Origin: Hippopus hippopus
Lineage: Eukaryota > Mollusca > Bivalvia > Cardiida > Cardiidae
Assembly: GCA_946811185.2 (NCBI GenBank)
Contig: OX328105.1
Location: forward strand, 41,962,845-42,026,844
Reading direction: 5' to 3'
Length of the DNA: 64,000 bases
In this document: positions 35,101 through 42,799 of the stretch, one piece after another
How positions within the stretch are numbered: the stretch's first letter is position 1
How the letters are laid out: each line of letters opens with the position of its first letter
Position numbers and translations under genes: made by a program
Notes under the pieces: model-generated
Seen by the model: only the letters and a program-made list of their open reading frames with translations
Told to the model about the DNA's origin: nothing
Databases searched by the model: none

Positions 35101-38100
35101 TTCATAAGTGTTAAAGGGAATTCCATACCAAAGCAGAAAAACGGTTATCATATTACATGTATATAGTAGTTTGCAAATACTGTTTGACACATTCTCTGTT
35201 TTGATCATTGAAAAGCCCTGTGGAATTGTTGTGCGTAGCTTTAAATTTGTAATTGTGATTTTTTTTTTTCAAACGCATAATTTGATTGAATAGCTTGATA
35301 TACATAATGTATTCTCCTGTACTCTTCTCCATATGACAAAACTAAAGCATTCAAAGACCACACATTAAAGATGGTTTAAATGATGGAATTTCTGTTTGAA
35401 AGGGTATACAACTTTGTGGGAAAATGAGAAAATGCTGGTTACTAGCATTTTCTTCTTTTTCCAAAAAGTTTCCTAAAATTTTATTCATCAAGGTCTTTCA
35501 AACATGGGATTGTGTGATGAAGGATTATAAGTGATTACAAATACTTATAAAAACACACACATAGTTATACCCCTCACCTACAAAGTAGAGTGGGGTATAT
35601 TGGTTTCACCCCATCTGTCTGTCCGTCCGTCCATCCGTAGATTTTTCGTTTCCGTGCTCTAACTCAAGAACCAATTGACCTAGGACTGTGAAACTTTACA
35701 CAAGTGTTGCTCTTGACCCAAGGAGGTTCCCTATTGTTTTTGGGTCATTATGGTCAAAGGTCAAGGTCACAGGCAAACTTTGTTTGAAATCGGTTTCCGT
35801 GCTCTATCTCAAGAACAAATTGACCGAGGACTGTGAAACTACACAAATGTTGCTCTTGACCCAAGGAGGTGCCCTATTGTTTCAGGTCACAAAGGTCAAA
35901 AGTCAAGGTCACAGGCAAAAGGTCAATTATTGTGGTACTTGAGTGACAAAATGCTGGTGGGGGTATAAGTCCGCTTTGCGACAGTTCTAGTTCATTTTGT
36001 TTTGCTGTCTGCTCGTTTCTACTCAACTTTCATTGTTATATTGTATTTTTAACTGCCTTTTTTTAGCCCTTTCCCAAACGACAAATTTTGGACTCTTCCA
36101 AACTGAAAGCGTTTGCAGACAACAATTTTGAATTTGATAAAAATGGCAGAAAGTTCTCCAAATGGGTAGAAAACGCTGTAGGAAAAGGAGAAATTGCTTG
36201 TTACGAGCAATTTCTCCTTTTCCAGCAGTGTTTTCAAAAGACTTGTACTGCAGACACATTAAAACGACGGCTTGTTTGGGAAAGGATTAATGCTACTCAT
36301 GAAAATACATGAGACATATTTGGTTTTATTTTATTTACACAACCAGCAGTGTACTCACATAAGTAAATGTGAATATTTTTTCCAAGCAATCAGGTTTATT
36401 TTATCTAACATGGTAGAAAATATTCTGGGAAAAGGAAAACTGGTCATAAATATGGTAAAAAGTAATGTGTGAAAGAGAAAGTTTGCTGGTATCAAGCATT
36501 TTCTCTTTTGCACGCACGGTTTCAAAATTCATTTTTGTCAGATTGTATAAACACGGGATTTTCTGGTAAAAGATGAAGGACAGCTTTTGTGTGAAGCTAA
36601 TACACTTGTACCAGGATGATTTGCCTGCTAAGCATAGTATCAATTTATGATATTAAGAAGTTATCTACATTAATCCTTTACCAAACTCATATGTATTTTA
36701 ACATACTGGCGAAAATGCCTTCACAGACAGAATTGTTATGATTAACAATATAGTTTCATCAACCAAAAATTTAAACTAACCAAATATGATTTTGAAAACC
36801 ATTAATTTTTGGTTTGACGAGGAATGTTTGTATGAGGTAAAACATCTTGTGGGAAAAAGGAAAATTACTTTTAACACTTTAGCACACAATAACAACTTTT
36901 GATGACCCTGAGGTAGAAGCCTTATGAAAACATTGTTAGAAAAGGAGAAAATGCTGATAACCAGCATTTTCTCCTTTTCCCACAATGTTTTCTACCCTTC
37001 CCTAATCAAATTTTGATTCTTCAGTCATATTTATTTTGTTGTCTGCAAATGCTTTCAATTCGGACAGTCTATAAATTTGTCGTTTGGTAAAGAGATAAGC
37101 AAATCCTCCTTGTCCCACAATGTTTCCAAGATTTAAACTTCATATATCTTAAAAAAAAAAAAACATAATCTTTGTTAAAAAGATAACTGCAAGACAAGTT
37201 ATATCTATTAGATATCAGGTAATAAGCTTATACTAGCAGTTCTGCTTATTGTGGTTCTTGGATAAAAATTTTAATAAAATTATTATTTTTTATATAATTG
37301 TTGTCATTATATACACAAACACATTCTCCATAATCTATAACATTCTGGGTCTGGACCTTTACTTATTCGTATTGACTAGAATTTTAGGCGGATGCTGTTA
37401 GTTTCAACTATTTACCCAGTTTTGCAAAGCCAAAAGTTTAGTACATATGACCCTACCTGTGAATCGGGTGTAGGACAAAAGCCGACTAGGACAGAAGCCC
37501 ACTAGGACAAAAGCCAACTGTGAACACTCAAGATTTTTGTCTGCCGCCGCTACTTATTATGTACTTTATTTTTCGAAATCTGAATAGAAAAAGTCCCAAA
37601 TGGTGACATGATTTTCCCGTGTTGGTGTAAGAAATGACGAATATTCTACTAAATTCACACTGGTTTAGGAGTACCTGTCCTTACCTTGTGTGTAAAAATG
37701 CACCAAAATCAGTGTCAGAGAAGTTCTTTTGGTGTAATCTTTATTCCATTGTACTGTGTAAACTTACACCAAAGTTGGTGAATATTATGACTGAATCCGG
37801 TCTTATCTTTCCCAGGTTTTGGTGTAAAAGTACACGCAAAATGGTGGCAACTTCCGTGCCACCATTATTGGTGCAACATTTATTCTGTTTTCCAAGTGTA
37901 ACTTAACACGCCGTACAAAAATAATTTACGCTACAAAACGTGTAAGTTTTCTCATAACTAAGCCGGTGTAAATTCGCACTCATATTGGTGGCAGCGGAGT
38001 TGCCACTATCATTGGTGTAACTTGCCCAATTATTTTTTACAGTGTGGGAAAAGGAGAAAATGCTTTCTACCGGCATTTTCTCCTTTTCCAACAATGAATT

Positions 38101-39349
38101 CAAAGCTTTCAAGGGTCGGTAAGAAATCATCAGTTCACAAGCTAAACTTTTCAGCAATTTTTTGAAAGAACCAATTCGTCTGCAAACTACTTTATGTTGC
38201 CTATACTAACTGATAATTCTACTTCGATTTTACTTACCGATAAATCTAGTAATTTCATAGCATATTTCGTGTTTAGAAGGCGATAGATTCAATAAGTTCA
38301 CAGTGTATTTACTAACTGATAAATCTAGTAATTTCATAGTTTATTTACGAATCGATAAATCTAGTAACTTCATAGTTTATTTTGCATTTACTAACCGATA
38401 AATCTATTTTGAAACATCACGTGGCTCCTTCCCGGTTAACCTCTAATTTTAACTTTACCGTAATGTTACCATTTGCAGCACTACTTAGTGGGAACTATGA
38501 TTTCAAACTGTTTCCTGGCTCCATTGACGGTCACAGAAAACGATCACATTCATATTCACGATGGGATCGAGGATTTAATGGTTTGTCTGTTTGGACTTTA
38601 TTTTGTTTGTTTCGTTTCCCTTTTCTCAAATAATTCTTGTTTCCAATGGCTTTTTATAGTTTAACACTGGTTCTGTGTCACCTAACAATGTTAACCCACA
38701 GGGCGCCGACTAAACCCAACAGACATTTTCAGTATAGAAATAAGACCCAATTTCATTTTTTTTTTTTTCCATTCTTTGTATGAGGAGGAATGGTTTTATG
38801 AGTAGAGTTGTACGCTGGGCCAGAGGCTTACATACTTAAGAAAACACATTCTTTCAGTGGTTCGTTCGTTCCTTTCTTCGTTCGTTCGTTCATTAGTTCC
38901 TTTCTTCGTTCGTTCGTTCCTTCCTTCCTTCCTTCATTAAGTCATTCATTAAAGAAAACAATTTCAGTTATTTATTCAAGAAAACAATTTCACTCAATCA
39001 CTCTCTCACTCACCCACTCACCCAAACACTCACTAATTCATTCATTCATTCATTTATTCATTTATTTATTTATTCATTCGTTCATTCATTCAGATTCATT
39101 CACTGAAAATGCCCACTTCAGTACATTTACTTTGCACGCTGAGAAGGTATAAAATACAACGTAAATTAATTTCTTCCAAAGCTTACCATGATGAGGGATT
39201 GGATCGGCGTTTTGGCGGAAACACGAATTTTCCACGACGATCCCAATCTGCCAGCCGACATTTTGAAATGGTGTGACCAGAGAGACATCTTTCTTCTAGA
39301 AAGAAATCTTCCAGCACAGACCACGCCTTCCTCGCCTCTGTCCGGTTAA
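28617..39349 (+). CDS. Secreted-protein family gene D, four exons
   Basis: Coding exons are 28617-28649, 30814-30906, 38479-38580 and 39182-39349, all phase 0, giving 131 residues. The start sits in a strong context (GCGAAATGGCG). Exon 1 encodes MAASKVISLTA and joins VFICCVSAQ, a likely signal peptide. The mature N-terminus is longer than in A-C and ends RFYYEENL in place of FYYDPVS. Exon 3 has ISNCFLAPL (one Cys, the first being replaced) and GIEDLM. Exon 4 has RDWIG, FHDDPNLPADI, WCDQRDIFLLER and LPAQTT. The NET sequon of A-C is absent. Intron 2 (7.6 kb) contains a 6.46-kb DNA transposon and intron 3 contains simple repeats. The exon-3 donor is GTTTGT, as in gene A. The function is unknown. 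Confidence 0.86.
29069..29130. repeat. (AG)n microsatellite
   Basis: An uninterrupted AG run of about 45 bp is followed by imperfect units. It lies in intron 1 of gene D. Confidence 0.9.
29340..30690 (-). pseudogene. Non-LTR retrotransposon (LINE) reverse transcriptase remnant
   Basis: On the minus strand, several frames together show reverse transcriptase blocks in order: AFIDLKQAFDTVW near 30620-30655, then GLWHKLL, then LRQGENLSPILFSIYLNDL near 30410-30470, then YVDGTVLLGNTADDLQ at 30267-30314. The C-terminal region ends in the zinc-knuckle-like CNLCNSSVGDEYHYF near 29343-29387. The catalytic box reads YVDG, so the second Asp of the usual xADD/xVDD signature is missing. Frame changes and stops separate the blocks, and nothing upstream of the RT domain was found, so this is a 5'-truncated dead copy. 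It lies in intron 1 of gene D, antisense to it. Confidence 0.8.
30960..31470. repeat. AT-rich inverted repeats
   Basis: TTTTCTTGTCTCACACACGT faces ACGTGTGAGATAAGAAAA at about 30975-31010. A longer copy of the GCTCGCCAAAGG element seen at 6430-6600 occupies 31315-31465. Confidence 0.5.
31540..31588. repeat. Left half of a MITE split by a transposon
   Basis: GATTTCACTTTGAAAGGGTAGAAACAT matches the left arm of the TTAA-family MITE. The right half resumes at 38045. Confidence 0.7.
31600..31870. repeat. Left subterminal GTGTAA/TTACAC array
   Basis: At least eight GTGTAA, TGTAAC or TTACAC motifs lie within 270 bp. These could be transposase-binding sites. The right-end counterpart, rich in TTGGTGTAA and TTACACCAA, is at 37630-38040. 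Confidence 0.5.
32570..33661 (+). CDS. C2H2 zinc-finger protein in a transposon
   Basis: This frame of 363 codons is the longest in the left 59 kb. Four C2H2-type units can be placed: C6-C9-H22-H27, C37-C42-H55-H60, C96-C99-H113-H117 and C126-C131-H144-H149. An acidic Ser-rich stretch follows (about 185-205), then a helical region with Leu and Val repeats (about 220-280). A C-terminal block of the type YQYIPILEVLKCML ends abruptly at a stop after 363. I recall similar multi-copy proteins in fish and invertebrates that run on into a longer domain, so this copy is probably truncated (not verified). It sits 1 kb inside the transposon left end and is probably its DNA-binding or transposase-associated gene rather than a host gene. 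A Met at residue 4 is an alternative start. Confidence 0.7.
   Translation: MFEMQCGFCAYEVNDETNYVRHVSRNHRGDARFFLTCGINGCPITFKKFSSFKCHIFRKHRSSLCSKDEGAMSSSTVIKDQHGEDSCKSEGEDIKCIYCDRHLLCNKSGLIKHLRHHIDTGMSIQCPFENCDNTYALSSSFSSHLTRKHFFMTTQNFKETYRSIFVVNEDITGLQSSHREIVLDDDVNDTESQNVSSSDDGKSEIDTFQSTFFQSLMRLQELEHLPVSTLNTVLDEMSCTVSQTLENSKAAVLSVLKANGVKEEIQTQVAEKMTGNIFQSVVSAMDTPYKRKKYLINKFDYVKPITISFGLNSKHKERQYQYIPILEVLKCMLKSEETLSVVMRGSYLIFCGSTTYEKQYIHI
33795..33990. repeat. Palindromic MITE, TTAA family (central part lost)
   Basis: It starts CCTTTACCACACAATCCCG and ends TGTGGTAAAGAGTTAA, but the inner hairpin is shortened. Confidence 0.65.
34010..34925. repeat. Two tandem copies of a 350-500 bp repeat
   Basis: The copies begin AAAGCCCCAATAGCAGC (about 34010) and AAAGGCCCAATAGCAGCC (about 34570). 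Both contain GGAAATTATTGT, CTGTTATTGTATGG and GGTTGCCAGG-like blocks. Further copies are at 47080-47420 and 53870-54035. The open frame at 34137-34529 is just repeat sequence. Confidence 0.65.
35345..35525. repeat. Palindromic MITE, TTAA family
   Basis: GTGGGAAAATGAGAAAATGC faces GCATTTTCTTCTTTTTCC around a GGTTACTA centre. Confidence 0.7.
35560..35990 (+). repeat. Mollusc-type repeat with CCGTCCGT start
   Basis: It begins TATACCCCTCACCTACAAAG, runs through GTCTGTCCGTCCGTCC, and then has two about 130-bp units with TTTCCGTGCTCTAACTCAAG and TGTTGCTCTTGACCCAAGGA. Confidence 0.6.
36060..37105. repeat. Three palindromic TTAA-family MITE copies
   Basis: Copies lie at about 36060-36295 (centre GCTTGTTACGAGC), 36400-36575 (diverged) and 36875-37105 (centre TGATAACCAGC, right end TTTGGTAAAGAGATAA). 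They inserted inside the 6.46-kb transposon. Confidence 0.7.
37430..37530. repeat. Short tandem TAGGACAAAAGCC units
   Basis: Four near-identical units of about 20 bp, with TAGGACAAAAGCC and ACTAGGACAGAAGCC variants. Confidence 0.6.
38045..38130. repeat. Right half of the MITE split by the transposon
   Basis: TGGGAAAAGGAGAAAATGC with its mirrored arm and AATTCAAAGC match the right part of the TTAA-family MITE whose left part is at 31540-31588. Confidence 0.7.
38190..38410. repeat. Short tandem repeat, AACCGATAAATCTAGTAA units
   Basis: About four diverged units with ACTAACTGATAAATCTAGTA and ATTTCATAG lie just upstream of gene D exon 3. Confidence 0.6.
38855..39095. repeat. Simple repeats (TTCG)n, (TTCC)n, (CATT)n
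   Basis: Tetranucleotide runs fill most of intron 3 of gene D. The open frame across them is low complexity. Confidence 0.9.
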
Positions 39350-39529
39350 AAAGAGGTAGTCGCTTTATACAGTGTAGATTTATTAATCAAATTATTAAGT
39401 ACAGTAAAGTATGTAAAAGAAAGAAGTTGTCATATATTAATCTTCACACCTTGCTTTTCCAACTCTTAGCTATCCGATAAGTTTTTAGACATGTGTGTTT
39501 TAACAGCATTTGCATACTACATATGAGTT

Positions 39530-39756
39530 ATGGTCTGTGAAAGTGAAAAGAGGGTTTAATACATCAACAAAGAGTTTCGACCCGGGTCAGCCTGCGCGGA
39601 CTGCGCAGGCTGACTTGGATCGAAACTTTTTGTCATTGGTCAATTTTCTGCATTTCCAAGAACCATTCTACCACATGATTCTGTCATGAAATTTATGGAT
39701 CAATAATAATGTGATGAATTGCTTGGTTCGATGCATCATGGGGGTGGTCATTTGAA
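39530..39756. repeat. MITE, GAGCCATGCTCTG family, cut by a LINE fragment
   Basis: The left part is typical (core CAGCCTGCGCGGACTGCGCA), up to GATGCATCATGGGGGTGGTCAT. The expected CCCCCTTTTGCC end is then missing and LINE sequence begins. Confidence 0.65.
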
Positions 39757-40093
39757 AGGAGAATTTATAATGGAAAGTTACTTATCTATTATTTTATCAA
39801 AAAGTCTCAGAATTTATTTGACCAAAATCCGCACGTCTTCCCAAATTCTATGTGTTGAATCCGGAAGACATGGCCGAATTCGAATTCCTAGAAATGAAAG
39901 ATTTTGTATATTTTGGGATATGAATTGTATAGAAGATGAATACCATTTCGTTATTGAATGTCCATTTTACTATGATCTTTGCAAGAAATGTATCGAAAAA
40001 AAGTACTATGTCAGGCCAAGTATGTTTAAATTTGTAAGTTTGATGAAATCTGAAGAGTACAATACTGTTCTGAACATATGCACGTTTATTTAG
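39757..40093 (+). pseudogene. LINE 3' fragment, C-terminal knuckle region
   Basis: The frame reads LTKIRTSSQ, VESGRHGRIRIPRNERFC and IEDEYHFVIECPFY, the C-terminal region of a bivalve-type LINE polyprotein. The expected second Cys of the knuckle is Trp (CIFW), so the zinc site is broken. It is 5' truncated and inserted in a MITE. Confidence 0.7.
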
Positions 40094-41065
40094 CTTGCAT
40101 TCCATAAAAGAAACGCTTACCAAAATTAACAGCGGAAAGTACAGTTCTAAGATTAGACTGCCGCACACGCAAGTGAAGTTCTGTGAGACACGCTTGGCGG
40201 TTAGCTAGTATACTCCTCACAAAAAGTTAAGCAACAATGACTTACCGCTGCACCAAAATTTTATTATTACACATATAGCAAATTTCATTGCATAAATGTA
40301 ATGAGTATTGAGTTAAAAACCAGTCCAAGCAATTCTGTACTTCTTTCAGATAGTGTTTCAGGCTTTTGAAGTAAGGCACTGTCTAAATACACATGCAAAA
40401 AGCTGGTATACTACCCAGATGTTTTAGTTGCCTTTGTGGCTAGTTTACACCAAAGTTAGAGTGCACAAATAATTATCAATCAATGATTTGAACTGAAAAA
40501 AAAAAATGGACCATTTCGATACAAGTTCATAATCAACAAAACGTACTATTGCGCATGGAATTCGTCTAAGGAAGGACAGACAGTACTGAAGTGAGAAACG
40601 GGAGAAATGCAAATAACAGTCATTTTCTCATTATTCAACAAAACCTAAAACTTTGAAAATCTTTTTTCGCCAAATCCTGACATTTGAATTATCTACAATT
40701 GGTATTAATGATCCTTTGGTGGACCTTTTTCAAATTTGTTTTTGATCCTGCAAGGAACGTGGCCGCTGTGGGATTGTCTCAATCATATATGTAGTTATTG
40801 TCTACTTCATTTAACCTGATCCTGACCTTTATGCTGAATATTTAAGCAGGTACATAAATAGAACTCCGACTATTATTCGGGTAGTTATATATACACGGAA
40901 AGGTACAGGTAAGGAATTCTATTCGTACATACCGTGCGAAATGTTTCCGTGACCATTCGGGACAAAACCGAAGGCAGCTCCGTGTGATGCCGCGGGTAAA
41001 AATAGAATTTTAATTTATGTAAATGATGTTGACCTGGGTCAGGTTAAATGAAGTAAGTAATACAT
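40094..41065. other. Intergenic, nothing recognised
   Basis: No long open frame or repeat family was found. Short AT-rich sequence only. Confidence 0.35.
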
Positions 41066-41331
41066 ATGGCTTGCAACACGCAAAAAGGGGCATTCGGACA
41101 TTTGCGTAAAGTGTCGTTCCGGATCAGCCTGCACAGACTGCACAGGCTAATCCGGCACGGCACTTTCCGTTTTTATGTAATTTTCTGTTTTGCACAAGTC
41201 TACGGTAGCACAAAATCTAATGTAGTCGTAAAGTGCCGTCTCGGATTAGCCTGCGAGGACTGCGCAGGCTGATCGGAGACGACACTTTACGCAAAATGTT
41301 CGAATGCCCCTTTTCGCGTGTTGCAAGCCAT
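41066..41331. repeat. MITE, GGCTTGCAACACGCG family, two hairpins
   Basis: The ends ATGGCTTGCAACACGC and GCGTGTTGCAAGCCAT are inverted repeats. Inside are two successive hairpins, each with arms of the type AAAGTG(T/C)CGTCTCGGAT around a CAGCCTG..CAGGCT core. A SINE-type tail abuts it on the right. Confidence 0.8.
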
Positions 41332-41714
41332 ATAACTAAAATGATTTTGAAAATGGCGTTAAACACAGTAAAACCAAAGAAATAATTTACCGTACTTATT
41401 TCGATAGATTTTTGATGAAACGAGCGTGGAAAGAAAAAAGTACAAACAATTTTTTTTTTCATATTACATCGAAACGTTTTATGAATACACGAGGAGGTGT
41501 GTGTTTTTGCTGTTTGACAGATATATGATTATTATAGTTTACATCTATAACAATCCATTTTTCCCTTACACGGTTTCACCCTTTTCCAAACAATCCGGAG
41601 TTTTAAAGACCCCCGAGAAAAAAGTGTTTTGAAACCAGCTTCTCCGCCTTTTCTCCGAAATGTATTTTGTTCTTTCAAAGATATGTTTCCATGTTTTCAG
41701 CCAAATTTGTCATC

Positions 41715-41975
41715 TGATTATGCTTTTAATGCGGGCGGACGTTCGGGCAGGCGGCCGGGCGGACGGATAAACGAACTGAGGAACGGACGGAGAGGCTTAC
41801 ATACGGACCGACTGACTAACGGACAGGCAGACAGACAGACAGACAGACACACAGTGTCTTCCATCTTCGTTGATTACATCTGCAGTTATTTAGATCTTCT
41901 TCCCATTTAGTTCAACTGAAAATAAAAAATCTGTCTTTGAGCAGGGATCGTAAAAACGATCCCTGGTTTGAGTAA
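41715..41975. repeat. GGAC/GACA-rich repeat and a GCAGGGATC hairpin
   Basis: GGCGGACGTTCGGGCAGGCG runs into (ACAG)n to 41850. The hairpin GAGCAGGGATCG..CGATCCCTGG at about 41938-41968 is the second copy of the one at 26372. Confidence 0.6.
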
Positions 41976-42194
41976 ATACTAAATTTCACAAAATGTATTA
42001 TAAACTTTTATTTTTGCCCACTTTTTGCTTGAGTACGTGTATTTTGGACCAGCAAACCGCAAATTAGAATTAACGGCATAAAAAAGACTTTTGCGTCAAA
42101 TAAACAAAATATTACGTAAATGTTTTATAATTTTTATCATCAATCATTGCACGTAGCTAATGCATTACCAGAAGACAGTGATGCATGTACATGT

Positions 42195-42455
42195 AAATCA
42201 TGCTCTGTGAAAAGGGGGTTTAATACATCTCCGTGATGCATTAAACCAAGAAGGTCAACACATAATTATGGATCCATAAAACCCATTTTTATCTTACAAC
42301 AGACTGAATTACGTAAAATGGTCCTTGCGCATCCAGAAAATTTACAAATAGCAAAAAAGTTTCGACCCAGGTCAGCCTGCGCGGACTGCGCAGGCTGACC
42401 TGGGTTGATACTTTATTTGCAGATGCATTTAAACCCCTTTTCACAGAGAAAGATT
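42195..42455. repeat. MITE, GAGCCATGCTCTG family
   Basis: ATCATGCTCTGTGAAAAGGG on the left, core CAGCCTGCGCGGACTGCGCA, right end CCCCTTTTCACAGAG. Confidence 0.75.
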
Positions 42456-42799
42456 CATTTCTTTTGAGACGAAAAAAAAAAAAAAAAATACTCAGGGTTG
42501 ATCTTTTCTTCTGCGCAGCTGAATGCACTGGTTTTTTTACCTACTTTTGTAATTGATATATCCGAATGAATAAACAGAAATTTGCGATTGGTCAAAAATG
42601 TGGATATGTTTATACTGAGGACCACTGCACACCTATCTGCGGCAAATTTACACCCTCTTGATTTATTTTAAAACATATTTCTTGTTTACCACGTGCGATT
42701 GTGGCATAACTGCTTCGTTTGTACCCACTAAAAACTGTCTGTAACTTAACCGTTTATCAATCAGTCTAGTGTTTTTAGACTCCAGGGAAGTATACCTGT

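Larger units (their letters stand above)
31589..38044 (+). mobile_element. DNA transposon, 6.46 kb, CACTGTAAAAAA ends
   Basis: The left end CACTGTAAAAAA at 31589 and the right end TTTTTTACAGTG ending at 38044 are perfect 12-bp inverted repeats. The flanks confirm the borders: GGGTAGAAACAT before and TGGGAAAAGGAGAAAATGC after are the two halves of one TTAA-family MITE, so that MITE was the target. Both subterminal zones are packed with GTGTAA/TTACAC motifs (31600-31870 and 37630-38040). The only sizeable gene inside is a C2H2 zinc-finger frame at 32570-33661. No transposase catalytic core was recognised. Later insertions of the same MITE family sit inside it. Superfamily is unassigned and I could not define a target-site duplication. 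Confidence 0.7.

Noticed and set aside
38808..39152. Plus-strand frame rich in Ser, Phe and His
   Set aside because: It runs across tetranucleotide repeats in intron 3 of gene D.
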